Shown: positions 24,480-37,544, counted from the first letter of the stretch. The stretch: 64,000 nucleotides of DNA from Rhytidiadelphus loreus (GCA_947034895.1 OX344762.1:75386981-75450980); one strand, 5' to 3'. Made by a program: numbers and translations. The notes: generated by a model from the sequence alone, not told the origin.

Positions 24480-27400
24480 AGATGGAAGAAACCATCAAAG
24501 GTGCAAAAGAGGAAGTGAATTGGAATTTTGCATGGAGATGTCGTGGACGTGCTGCCATTGTTCAAATTGCTTCAAACCAAGCTGCCATTCTCCACCTTGA
24601 GAATCCAGTGAGTTGCCCTCACAACTCAAAAAATTCAATTTTAATACCACCAAGAGAGAATTTGATGTTCCATGGTGCAATTAGCTCCATTGACCATGGT
24701 TGTTTGATAAATGATGATGAAATGCAATCTATTAGTAGCATATGATATTTCTTTTGCAATTGGGTTTGACTCTCAGGCAAATATAAAAGTGTTGTCCGTG
24801 GTATCAACCATCAAGGGTGTAGATATGTGGAAACAATACTACTTGATATGGAAATTTAATGATGCAGAAACCTTTCAGCTTACTTCACATGGTATAATGC
24901 AAGTCCTCAATATAATATTAAAATTTCTTGAATATCTTTGTCAATTCTTACCAAATGATTAGATCTTGGTTTGAAAAACAATGCATGTTATTTTTTGACA
25001 TAAACAGGAATTGAGCATGTGGCAAAGATTAGCATTGGGGAAGGTGCATGTTTGACCATTCACAATGGTTCCATATTCATGGCAATGGGAGATGGAGTGC
25101 AAGTCTTGTCTTTAAAGGTTAAAATGACCTCATCATTTTATCATGACTTTCTTTAGTTTTGTAAAGGATACACCTACATCTAATCACAATTATGTTCAAT
25201 TCTCATGAAATACATATAATATTATGTGAAATCAATAGTTAGTAATCATGACCTAAATTTTTGGAATGTCAACCTTCTCTTAAGCCTAATTGATATAGTA
25301 CCTTTCTTTCCTATTGTAGTTTCCTAGCATCTTGGTCAAAAAATAAATAATTAAAAGGATGCCTAAATTTTTAGGAAATTACTTACCTAGTTTGTCTCCA
25401 ATATATAAAAAGATTGCCTAATTTATAGAAATTCAACTCTCTCTATATAATCTTGCATCTCTTTTTTTGTTAATAATTGTAAACATATATTACAAAGGTT
25501 TTTGCCTTGCTATTTTGACCATTCTAAAGCACAATCTCTCACAAACAAAACATGTCTCTTATTCACAACAACCCTAAAAGCTTAACAAAACTCTAACAAA
25601 CAAGGTATAGAGTTTAGGGTTTGGAAGTTAAGACATGGATTTAGGTAAATATGGTTGCTTTAGATGAAAGTAGTAGCAACCATCCAAAAATTGTAAGAAC
25701 AATTTGGATGAATGCCTAACTTATTTTAATTATATTTAAATAAAATTCAACTTTAATATATTATTTTTTAGGCTACCTAATTATCTTTGGCACTTTAATT
25801 CATTATTAGGCAAAAAATTGCCCAAGTTTCAAGGAAGCTACAATATCTATATTTGAATTCTTTGTGCAATTTAATAATTTATGTTTCATAAACATTTTAA
25901 GAATGACTATCCATACTAGTAATTTCAATTCCAAGCTTGGATTTTGATTCCAAATGAGTTTTATGAATTGGATCTAAAGAATGTCTTGTAATTGCTGTAC
26001 CCATGAGCTTCCAACAATTAAGTATAATAAATACTATCTTTAGTTTTTTTTTTTTGCAATACATAGCTATTTCCATGACCAATGTCTCAAATAAAATTTT
26101 GGAAGGATAGTGAGATTGTGGCCACGGTTATTGTTGTTTACTGCAAAAAAGAAACGTTGACTACGTTACTTAAGTAAAATTCAAATTGTGTTGGGTTAGC
26201 TTTTCTTCTTAGTCCTGACCTATGAAATAGTTGAATTTAAACCAATGTTTACAAAGAAATTTGAGCTCAATCAACTAGTATCTGTAGTTTTCACTTGGGA
26301 AACATTTTTTCACTGATAATCTTTGGCTTCTTCTTTGTAAAATAGTGACTGATAATTTGCTTGAAGCAACCGACAATTTGGAAAAATGAACCGGCTCATA
26401 ATACACTAACTACCGCTTCTCCCCGTTAAACCCTTAATTCAAAGGAGAGGGGAATATTGTCATTGTTCACACCGAATCGCTGCATTTGGCCATGGCTATG
26501 GCGAGCAGGGGGAGCACAAGCAGCTGCTCGTTGTCGACGCGTACCAGGGAAAAACTTTGCAACTTGAAGTCTGCGAGGAGGTTCTTGCCGCAGTGACAAG
26601 TGAGAACCGAATTCGCTTGTGGAAGCTTGAGCAGAGTGAAGTGAAGCCTTCTGGACTTCCTTCAGGCCGGAAGGTACAGTCGTTTCCATAAACTTCATGA
26701 ACGCGTTTTCGTGTTCCTGAGACATTCGATCCAGTCTGATTGTGTGTGCGAGTGCTGTGAATTGATGAAAAGCTATTGACTCTGAATCAGGTGGACACAG
26801 TGAAGAAGATTCTTTCTGTACGATGTAATTGCGACGGGACCAAAATAAGCTTCCTTGCAGAGAACGATGGAATTGAACCGAAGCTTTTTGTCTATGACGA
26901 TTATTTGGACAAATTCCTCTGTCACGAGTTTGGGAATAGCAAACCAGTTTCGCACTGCTGGGATGACGAGGACTGTAGGCTCCTTGCATGTCAAACAGTA
27001 AGCTCAGAGGTATGGTCATAGGATTGCTCACGAGAAGCTCAGAGAATAGTCACGAGATGCATTTGTTACTGAATGTACTGTACATGGAGCGGTTTCATTT
27101 TTCCGAGTGCATGTTGTAGATAAATGCTTGTATGCATACATTTTCTATTGTTTCCAAATCATAATTAGGTTTTAGGGAAAGAACTAAGCAAGCAATGGCC
27201 CGCAGATGGAGACTTCTGACGAGTTTGACGAGATGGAGACTTTCGCTTCGCATGTATTTACGTTCTTTGTGACATCGGACTACCCGCAGGGCATATTCGA
27301 ATATGAGAAAGTATGTGAAACTTTTAAATATCTGAAGTCATTTTTTGTTACAAATCGAATCAGTCAAGATCTACTCTAGATACTACAGCGCTCTGTAATC

Positions 27401-30400
27401 GTATGTAAAAGCTTACAAGCTTGATTTGGTTACAAAGCAGATAGAGGTACTCAATAATCAGCGCCTTCTTGTCGGAGTATCTGTACCGCATCTTATCTTT
27501 TATACTGAAGGTCCAGCTCCAAGTGCTGACGATCTTGCTGCTCCAGGACCCTTCGAGATGAAAGTTCTTCGAGATTTTGTAGGTTTTGTAAGTATTCCGC
27601 TTATCCCCGGGTTCTAATCAAGTAGTTAGAAGCGAGATTGAGCTGTTCACGATGTCAGCTGTGGCAACTACATCACTTTCGAAATGCTGCATCCATTGTC
27701 ATGTAAACACTTTGTCGATTACACGATCTCTATCGGTCATTTTTATTCAGTTCATGCCTTCTGAAATATGTTGCATTACAGGAGGATGTTGACCAGAAAA
27801 CTAAAAAAGGTCTGACTAATTTCAACTACAACTTAGTCTTAGGGCCAATTATGCTGGTGGCCGCGTACAAATCCATCTCTTGGATACAAGACCATGCTTT
27901 CTGGAAAAAACTGGCCGCCATTTGTGTGAAGACTAAACGAACAGACATAGCTGCCTATTGTTTTGGTCGGATGCAAGATGCCTTCGGAGTTCAATTGATC
28001 GAAAAAGCTGAGAGTGAGCCGGTAAACATTCAATAACAGTTATGTAGCTATGGTCAATCAAATTCATTAGACTGATGGATTTGATGTTGGACTAATAAAT
28101 GGACGGTCATAGTGCTTTTATTTGATCAATTGCAGTGTCGATCTTACAGGAAGAAGATGCAAGGGTTGCGATGGTGGCACTTCAGTTGGGACTGACTGAA
28201 GATGCAAAGCAACTTTACGAAAACTGTAAACGATATGATCTACTCAATCAATTACATCAAGTATGAAACTGTGTGTTCACATGTATGATCATTAATAATT
28301 GAATATCGCAGAATTGGAGTATTGAGAATTAAAGATCTCTTAGCTCCACACTCATTTAATGTGCAGCTTTGCTGTGACTGGGAGAAGGCACTAGAAGTGG
28401 CCACGAAGAATGATCGCGTGCACCTCAAAAACACACACCACTCTTATGCTAAATACTTAGAAGCTAGAGGAAAATACAAGGATGCTACTCATCACTTCGA
28501 GCTTTCTGGAACGCACAGGTAAAAAATTTTCAGATTTTTCTGCAGAAACCGAAAGATATGTAAAAGAGCTTGATGTAAGATTAGCACTTGTCTCTTCAGA
28601 AAGTGTGATTATAATTCCCTTTCTGCAGAATGCAGGTATGAAGTCCCGCGGATGCTCTATGCAGCCCAGCAAGTCGAAGAGCTGCAAGATTACATCGACA
28701 ATAGCTCCGATCCAGAATTGCAACGGTGGTGGGCTCATTTTTGTGAAGCCAATGACCTCTTATCAGAAGCTGTTGAGTACTACAGTGCTGTACGTTAGCC
28801 TCTGTTCATTCGTACCTGTGGTTTGACATAATTGATATGCTGAATGTCAAATGGAGGTCATGTTAGAGGTTAGTTGACAGTAAAGATGGTACAAAACCTC
28901 TAATCGGTAACGCTGGCTCGTTGTTGTTTCTCGAGTCTTGACACAGATCCAAAAATGAGTATGTATTTCTGATAGCAGGAGAAACATATTTATTTAATGT
29001 GCTTGCTACCTTCCAGTGGATTTTATGTGTTGGTGAAATGCCATTTACATAATATATTGGCCTGATGTCCCTTGGTACTTTTCTCCCTTTATGTAATTCA
29101 CATGGTGATCCTGCAGGCAGGGGATATATGCTCTTTGGTTCGAGTGCATTGCTACGAGAAGGATTTTGATGCTGCTGCTGAGGTCGCGTCTTCGACTGGA
29201 AATGCTGCGGCTGCCTTTCAATTGGCTCGAGAGGTATTGAGTAAAATATCACTTCAAAGATCCAGTATTGCAGTTGTGTCATAATTATCCCAAATATAAG
29301 TTGCTGAAGAATTTAAAATCGTTGGCGAATTTTGCGAATCTTGTGAGCTCATGGAGCATGTCTTACAGAGTCGTGAGTAGTCAGGATTTGCTCCGCTTAT
29401 GACCACGCTGGTCTCTGCAGTATGAGAAAATTGGAGACATCCGTCAGGGCATACATTTTTTTAAGGTGGCCGGAAAGTCAAGTTATGCTGCACAGTTGGC
29501 CATGAAGACTGGCATGGATAGCGAGCTTTTGCCATTATCTCTTCAGGTAAACCTCATCGATATTCTCCTGGATGTTTTGGGGCAACGATGTGCACAAAGA
29601 AAATCTAACCTTTGCATGAGTCGAAGAAAGAGTTCATTTGCGTGGATAAAAATTATCTCTGTTGCCCGTAGATGTTTAAGGGTAAAGATGCTAATTCGTG
29701 GGTTGTGATTTTTGCTTCCTTACCAGAGTTCCAAGGAGGTGATGCTTGTCTCTGCAACATATTTCCAGAAGAAAGGCATGAGTGAAGAGGCTGCGCTCCT
29801 TTATCAAAAGGTTGGGAAATCCAAACATGACGAGATTGTGTTTTCCGTCTATTGCATTACAGAAATTACTTCGGAAATGTTGCCCTGTCCAACTCTTTGT
29901 AGGTTCATAGCCGAAGTTACCTGACGTTACCACTTTATACAGGTCAGTCTTCCACAGAAGTTGGCAGTGCTCGTCGTTCGTTTTGTCCTTTCCCCATCGC
30001 GAAGGGCAGACAAAAGGACTCTTGATAGCCTCAAGGTTTTCTCCGGTTATCAGAGAGGTCTTTTTAAGTTCAATTCTAGTTTTCATGCTGTTTTTTTTTT
30101 TGGACCTCTCTGACTGTGATAGTCGCACGAGAAACAAATTAAAATATATTGTCCCAAAGGTATTGGAGTTTTTCTTGATCCCAGTTATTTATGAAAGTCT
30201 TCAGTTTCATGCTCTATTTCACTCAATCTTCCTCTTTTGGTTGTAAGAAAGATTAAGAAAGGTATTGGATTCAAAATCAAATGTTCGTGAAGGTTGGAAC
30301 TACTTTGCCGATAAATGTCAGAATTTCTGGCGCCCCAATTTATCGATATTGACGATCAGAATCGCGCAACCTGTGCAGGGCGGAGATTTGGGAACTGCAA

Positions 30401-32997
30401 TTGATATCTGCTTTCGTTCCCAGCTATTTGATGCACTTAGAAGTATTGCCGAAAGTCTTGATGAATCGGCGGATCCTTCTCTCCTTGCAAAGTAAGAAAT
30501 TTCTTAAGTGATACATAGTACTAAACTGAATTTTTCTACATAATTTTCTACATTTGATTGATTGTTGAGTATCTCTCTAAGTATTGATCCAAACAACTTG
30601 ATCGCTTCGCTGATTTTGTGGTACTAGGTGTGGAGATTATCTCTTGCAGCACAAGCAGTTTGACAAGGCAGTGAAACTATTCATTGCAGCCAAGTTACAC
30701 CATCAAGCACTTGATGTTGTAGGTTTCTCTCTTCACTGTATTTTTTTATTATTCCATTTAGATCATTATTTTCAATTTCAGAGTTTCTTCGTGTAGTGTA
30801 CGAAAGAAGGCATTACCATCACGGAGGCGATGGCCGAGGCTATTTGCCCTAACCATGACGACAAAAGAGATGAAGAGCATTCTCAACTCCTCTCGCGTCT
30901 GGCGGCTTCTTGTCACGCACAAGGCTCTTACCATCTTGCTTGCAAGAAATACACTCAAGCTGGAGATCGTGTGATGGCTATGAAGGTTTTGTATCCATCT
31001 TGTGCGTTTTCTCCCTGTCAAACGTTATATTATTTTATAATTTTTTCTTCGCGAAGCGAATATTGTACGAGGTCGGCATTGAAACAGGACTCCTGCTCCT
31101 GCGAATTATCTTGTTAAATTGCAGTGAACCAAGTGTATACTCCGTAGGGTTTGCTTATATTTCTTTCTTAGTCAATAATTTTCACTCTTCCAGGCTTTAC
31201 TAAAATCGGGAGACACAGAGAGGATCATTTTTTTCGCGAATGTGTCCAGGTGATTCGAACTTAATACGAAGTAAATCGATTGCAATCTGAAATTGGCTGA
31301 AGTCACGTCTGAGATCGTGTAACTTACGTTTATGATTCAAATACGTGCAGGCAGAAGGATATTTTTATCCTGGCTGCTAATTACCTGCAGACTCTCGACT
31401 GGCATGGGGATCCCAGTGCCATGAAGATAATTGTGCAGGTCTTTTACTAGTGCAAACTTGTACAAATTCAGTACATTCTGGCAATTAACTCCAAATTCAG
31501 ATGAACGTAAAAAATGCTTTCTGTTTGTTCAGATGTACACAAAAGCTGGTGAAATGGAGTCACTTGCTTCATTTTATGAAGCGTGCGCTCAAATTGAAAT
31601 TGACGAGTTCAGAGATTATGAGAAGGCAAGGTTTTCCTGGCCGTATCCTCAGATTGAGTTATGATCATAATGTTGCGAACATTTAATAGACAGACTTTAG
31701 AATCTAGTTTAAATACGGTATCATCAAGGTTTGTTATGCCTAGTGAGGAAGGTACTGTGCTAGTTCAGGCGAGTGTGCCTGACGTTATTTGCAAGATAGT
31801 CGGAATCTAACCACCTTTCTTCGAGGGAAGTTCAGGCACTTGGAGCCATGACTGAAGCATTAAAGTATCTGAAAAAGTCGAACAAGTTCGACAAAGATGA
31901 GAAACTAAAATCTTTGCAAACCCGCATTGCTGAAATGGAACATTTCGGACAGGTTCTTGCATACACCATCGCGTCTCCAGTCATTATTTGGGCAGACAAA
32001 TGTCTTTTGAATCCACTTTTTGGTTTGTTAGATGATTTTATATTTAAGATTACAGATTCAGTGATGAGAAGATTGTTGTGGACCTGTGGATAAATTTAAA
32101 ATTACATGCTGATGTCTCAGATTCGAAGAATGGCAAAGACTGACCCTGTGGGAATGGTAAAGGCTTGCAGAGAGCTCCTCACAAAGCTCTCTCGCAACAA
32201 GGGAAGCCCCCAGGTACCGGTCGCGTCTTACGTATTTATCAATGCGTTTCCTTTTTCTATATTGAAACTAAATTCCTGGCTTCAAGTCAGATTGGCCACT
32301 CAAGCATGTAGATTCTATTGTAGCGAAGCTTAATATAGACATATGAATAATCTGAATGGTAACGAAGGTCGGCGATGTTCATTAGTTTCGTCTAACCTCT
32401 CTAAGCTTGCAGGCTGCATTGCGAGTAGGTGATCTGTATGCTCTACTTATTGAGTTCTACTTTCGCCAAGGGAATTCGGAGCAGGTGGTGTACTATCTTC
32501 ATTGATGCTCCTGTTTTCTCAAGTCATGAGTAATTTTTGCTACTGAAAGAGAAGAAATTACTCATGATCATGACTGTTGACTGTTGAGCCCTTCGTGGAT
32601 GGCCAGGCCTATCAACTGCTTGAGAAGATGCGGTCCCAGAAAATTCCTATAGGTCATTATGTTGATCAGAGTATTGTGGAATCGATCTACCAGGTAGGAT
32701 TTCCGGATGTTCTGAATTTAGGCTACAGTTGATAGTGTTCTGACTTTGTTCTTTAGACATTAAGTAGATACCTTTCACTGATAGTTCCGAGTAATTTCGG
32801 CGGTGTATTTCTATCCGTAACTATTCATCTTACGGAGTGTATATCCAGAAGAAAATAAACGTTTCGACTTGCACGCTCAGCTTTGGCAAGGTAACAGTGG
32901 CTTTGTTTAAATGTATCAGGCACTTGGTATGGAGGCAGCTGAGGACGATCTCAGCGAAGGGATCAGTGAAGAGATAGCCAGTCTTTGCCAAAGTTGA
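24480..32997 (+). CDS. IFT140: Intraflagellar transport protein 140 (IFT-A complex), 3' part of gene
   Basis: About 25 short exons spell the end of the N-terminal beta-propeller and the whole TPR-rich C-terminal half of IFT140, a core subunit of the IFT-A retrograde train in cilia. Exons (approximate at the 5' end): 24,480-24,607, to 24,891, 25,008-25,117, about 26,450-26,673, 26,791-26,997, 27,206-27,310, 27,441-27,587, 27,782-28,021, 28,150-28,260, 28,367-28,518, 28,636-28,789, 29,117-29,233, 29,421-29,546, 29,727-29,810, 30,379-30,491, 30,628-30,718, 30,797-30,985, 31,194-31,249, 31,351-31,438, 31,533-31,625, 31,836-31,952, 32,121-32,213, 32,413-32,484, 32,607-32,693, 32,920-32,997 (TGA). 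Phases agree from 26,791 to the stop. Conserved blocks include [46 protein letters not shown] and [10 protein letters not shown]. First-half propeller exons (about 500 residues) were not found upstream, where introns lengthen and repeats lie. The 31,625/31,836 intron uses a GC donor. Confidence 0.93.
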
Positions 32998-33587
32998 CAC
33001 TCTAGGAGATTTGCTACTTTGCAACGGAGATGACAAGGTCCCCGGATTTGGACCGCACATTTTCAGAATACTCGACATCGAAATAGAACATTATCAAAGG
33101 TAAGGATCGTGCATCCTGGACGTGAATCCACTTATGAGAAAAGAATGTACATGAGCTGCTCGAGTTACTCGACTGAAGTCCCACTGCGTTAGAATTACAA
33201 TTGGTGCCAGTTTTATATCGGCTCAGGTGGTCAGCGTAGACATCCGACGTTTTATCGCGCAAACAAAGAATGGCAGTCAACAGTATCACCATTGCTACTT
33301 TACATTATTATGAAGAGTAAAGTATATTCTTCTTGTCGTATGACTCCATCGCTCGACGGTCCATCCAGTCAATTTTGTCTATTTGCCCAAGAGTATGGCT
33401 TCAGTAGAATCCACTCTTTTTACTGGATTTTTCTACTGAACTGCTCTACAGGCCTCCGAATTGATATGCATCAAGTAGGACAACTACCCTTTGGAAGTGC
33501 CTTTCTACGAGGTGTTTCATGATTCTGGCTGTACCATATGTAAATTTCAGGAAGGATTTCTGTGCAGCTAGATAAAAGCAGAGGAGC
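32998..33587. other. IFT140 3' flank
   Basis: No second gene seen. This stretch should hold the IFT140 3' UTR; the open frames present lack codon structure or homology that I recognise. Confidence 0.4.
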
Positions 33588-34625
33588 TCTTACGATCTCG
33601 AAATTGTGATAACGGTGAAATTTGTGGCAGTGTGAAGGCTGAAATGGCCTCCTTGCTCGGCCACATCAATTTTTGTGAATCCAGCCTGAGGAAGAAGGTC
33701 AAATATTTGTACGATGGACAACAAATGCATGGCAATGGCAGAACCCGGATACCACCTTCCCGCAGCGAAGGGAAGGAAACGAAAATCTATGCTTGCAACC
33801 TCGGGGGTAGCAGACAACAATCTCAGGCATGAACTTCTCTGACTTTTCCCACATGTTTGGGTTGTTACCAATCCACCTTTCAATGACCAGGACCTTGCTC
33901 CGTGAGGGTATGTCATAACCGCCAAGCTTGGCCTACTTAACCTTCATGTGAGGAACAAGAGTGGGATATGCATGTGCAATCTCAAAGTTTCCTGGAGAAC
34001 GGCGGCAAGATATCATAGCACGTACTTATTGTGTGTCGGGTTCGGAGACCAAGTAGCCTTCACCATGTACTTCGTTCAGTTCGTTCCGGACTCGTTTGGC
34101 GTGCGTGGTTCACAAGCTCAGCTATCCCTCATTCGATTGACAGGAAAGTTGATTCTATTGCACAGATGTGACACAAAGAAAAAATTCTATTGTCAGTCGT
34201 CACTCAAGACGTGGAAAATTTCCTTTCATCTCAATATGGAGGGAACTGCCAGTCAATCACAATTGCCAAGTCACTGCTTGATTCAGTGTTGGATTGATTT
34301 CGGACCTGCTTGTTACGAAGGTCGTGATGGCTCAGAAAATTGATCTTAAGTACTGTGGAAACTACACAGAAAACACAAGAGTTGCAATGGTTTGGTGAAG
34401 TTACGCAGGAGAAACGAACGATTGAGGTCTTGAAGACTTGAAGAGTGACTAACGTGCGACCAATTTCTAACGATTGGAAGAGCTACCCGACTTGGCGGAA
34501 GATTCATCAAGACCACAAAAATTGTTGTCAGCGCAGACATCAATGGCCCTTTTGCGGTAAACTTGCAAAACCGAGGCCACCTAAAATTCACTTTTCGAGA
34601 TTTGAAATGCACTTCAGCCACAATG
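33588..34625 (-). pseudogene. Cinnamate 4-hydroxylase (CYP73) pseudogene
   Basis: Reading the minus strand in shifting frames gives successive CYP73 landmarks: a VHFKSRKVNF...FTAKG stretch (34,620-34,530, weak), ELNEVHGEGYLVSEPDT (about 34,090-34,040), VLQETLRLHMHIPLL (about 33,998-33,955), AKLGGYDIPSRSKVLV (about 33,925-33,880), then DFRFLPFAAGR and GGHFSLHTATNFTVI near the C-terminus. C4H normally hydroxylates cinnamate at the ER membrane at the entry to phenylpropanoid metabolism. Here there are several frameshifts and stops, no N-terminal membrane anchor, and the heme-binding block reads GRWYPG where C4H has GRRSCPG, so the heme-ligand cysteine is gone. It looks like an intron-poor, decayed copy just beyond the 3' end of IFT140, transcribed toward it. 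Confidence 0.85.
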
Positions 34626-36040
34626 CCAACGACGAATGTCGCCCCCCTTGCAATTGCATCCTGAAATTGCTAATATTTGCACAATGGTAAGACTAGGATT
34701 CATCAACCCAACAAATCATATCGGTTGAGGTGCACAACAACCATTTGGCTATGTACCGCAAGAGTATTACCACTATTTATTTCTATTGACTTGTTGAGGA
34801 TCCCTCCATAGTGCTAGTAGCTTAGTGCTCCTAATTTTGTACTATAATTGTGAGTGGCATTGTTGAAGACATGTACAAAGTTTTCACTTCATCTACCATT
34901 GACAACAATTTTTCTTCAACATTGGTATAGACTATAGCATAGAAATCACATGATAAGGTAGCATGCAACAATTTAGCTCATAACAATTTTAAATGAAATA
35001 AAAAATTAAGTTTGGCTCCTAGTTTCATAACCATAAAGAATTTGCATTTTTAAACTAAATTTCTATCGCATTCATGTAGAAAATCAAGCTACCTTTGAGC
35101 TCCAAAAACTTGTTTGTATTATGGAGCCTCTCTACCCTTGGCTCTCTAAATTTTGCCCAATAACTTTTCATTGGAGACTCCAAATCACAAATAAATATTT
35201 GAACCTTTAAATTTAATTTGATTTCTCAAATTCTCATAAGTGTTTTTTTTCCTAAATAAAAGTTGATTTATCATACATCACTAAGTTTTTGACAATATGA
35301 GCAATCATGCTACCAACTTGCTTCAATTTATCCTATATCCTTTGAGGATTAAATGTTGACAATGAATTTCATTGAAATAAGATTGACTTTTCTACCTACC
35401 TCATCACATTTGATCAATGAATTTGTGCCATCTTCATTTCACCATGAACAATCCTTCAAGTCATGTATTTGGTGGATTGATGTTTATTTCAAAAATATTA
35501 AACTTCAACCTTCTTTGACTTTAATTCCACTTGATCTTAGTATCTATAGTCATTAACTTTAAAAAATAATTGACATTAATTTTTTAAAGATTATTTAGTA
35601 ATGGACCTATTAGTTGGCTATGCTTTCAAATAATAGGATAAATTGGGGCTACTTCACACTAAATTCTCAAAATCTAATTGGTAGAGAGCTAGAAATTGGG
35701 ATTTGGAGTTTGTAACTATGTTCCAAGTCCCAAGTCCCTGTACACAATGTCCTCTAGAAAGTAAGGTGCCCCTATGACTATGAGTATTTTGCATGGTGAT
35801 ATGTAGACATTATGCCTCCTAGCATTAATTAGAAAGTTGATGTAGAGAAGATTTTGTAGATTAGGTGAAGAATGTAACGGTGACTTAATTGCTCCCAAAA
35901 AAAAACATATTAAAAAAATAAATGGGTTTAGTAGTTGGTACTTGTTGCACTTTATGGAGCATTGGAGCCTTGAGAAGGAATTTTGATTTATAATGAGCTT
36001 TGTCAATATGAATTCACTGATTTCTTTTTGCAATGTGATG
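34626..36040. other. AT-rich intergenic DNA, no gene seen
   Basis: No supported gene or clearly bounded element. Confidence 0.4.
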
Positions 36041-36049
36041 ATGTTCAAT

Positions 36050-36900
36050 AGATGCCTTGATTTTGAGCTTGAAATCAATGGTTGCACATGTCTAGAATTG
36101 GACAATTAGAGAGTGAAACTTGTTTATTTGGAGTGATGAGGCATTCACTAGTAGAAAGCCTTGTTTAATTGGATGTTCCTCCTTCAAAGTTGACGGATTT
36201 TTTTAAGCATCTAATGTAAAATCTTCATGTGTTTATGTCAACAATGACATCCAATATAGCATAAAGATGTTACATTAGATGTCATTGTTGACATAAACAC
36301 ATGAAGATGTTACATTGGATGCTTAAGAAAATCCGTCAACTTTGACGCAAGAACATCCAATTAAACAAGGCTTTCTTCTAGTGATTGTTCAAAGTAGGTA
36401 AGAATTCATATCAAATATGAGTATGGCATAGTAGTCATGAAAGATATGATTCATAGTGTTTAGCACCAACATTCAAGTCCAAAAGACTATCCATTATGGT
36501 ATAGGGGCCTTCACTACAACTAGCAAGTGTTATTTGGTCTTGATTCTTCATGAACGACACATTGCTATAGACTTTGTTGATGTTGTATGTGAGTAGGGAT
36601 TGTTGCCTTACTTTTACCACCATGCCAACCATGAGCATTTGACTTTGATGGTGGACAATGCACAAGTACATATTCCCAATGTGACAAGATTTTGAATGCA
36701 AAACAATGGATTAAAGACACTCAATTGGCCTCCAAACTCTCTTGACCTCAATCCTATTGAAAACCCAAAATGATTTGCAAAGACCAAGTCCAAAGTATGA
36801 ATTAGACACAGAATAAAGCTCAAATGTGGAATACAATGAATGAAATCTAGAAGAGCATACCAATGGACATGCTAAGTGATTTGGTTGCAACCATGCCAAA
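36050..36900 (+). pseudogene. Tc1/mariner-type transposase relic
   Basis: Plus-strand translation, with the MITE at 36,146-36,383 skipped, gives the ordered Tc1/mariner landmarks: NWTIRE (about 36,098), FIWSDEA with the first catalytic Asp (about 36,128-36,145), GKNSYQI then APTFKSKRLSIMV (about 36,464-36,502), VDNAQVH with the second Asp (about 36,652-36,672), and NSLDLNPIEN near the third acidic position (about 36,735-36,765). In-frame stops interrupt it at several places (for example after YQI), so it is inactive. No terminal repeats were identified. Confidence 0.85.
36146..36383. mobile_element. CACTA-type MITE inside the Tc1/mariner gene
   Basis: A 238-base foldback starts CACTAGTAGAAAGCC and ends GGCTTTCTTCTAGTG, with arms that continue to match for over 30 bases. 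It is flanked by ATT on both sides (36,143-36,145 and 36,384-36,386). The core palindrome with TATGTCAACAATG is shared with the MITE at 12,657-12,860. It interrupts the transposase just after the WSDEA codons, and removing it with one ATT copy restores the local reading frame. Confidence 0.93.
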
Positions 36901-37544
36901 ACACATGAAGGTTGTCATTGATACTAAGGGAGGTAGTACACAACGGTAGTAGTTGTTGGTTTGTTCAATATATATGTTGTTTTTGATGGCAACAATTGTA
37001 TATTCAAACTTAGATGTTTGTATATGTCTAGAGTTTTCTATTAATGCCAAAAAAATGATCCATCATCTACTTCAAATGAAGCATTGACCATGCATTAGAG
37101 AGAAACTGGGGTCTCAAGATGCCTAACTTTCTTTTCTTATTATTGTGTTGGAAAATGGCTGAAAATGCCACCTTGCATGTTGCCACCATGGCGTCTAAGG
37201 CGATGACATCAGATTTGCCAGCCCTTTCCACCAATCGGAACAATGTGTTGGAAATGCTATTTTAACATTGTACCAGCGTACCATGTCCTGTGTTTAGACT
37301 TAAAGAATGGAAACATGTCCTCTGTGCAAACTTAAAAAATGGAAATTGGGATTGGGTGTACTATACCTAGACTTCCCCGCATCCGAATAGGTAGTGGAGC
37401 CGCTTGAGCACTGGACTTTGATGTGATGTTTTGGTGGGAATTTCAAACTTTGTACATCTTGCCTCTTACTGCAAAACTGACCTAGGATCTAAAGTCATTG
37501 GATTAACTTTCAATTCTTCTTGTTAAGTAGTGTGTGAATTATAG

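Noticed and set aside
33948..34343. Plus-strand 131-residue open frame
   Set aside because: It lies opposite the C4H relic, whose minus-strand motifs are specific.
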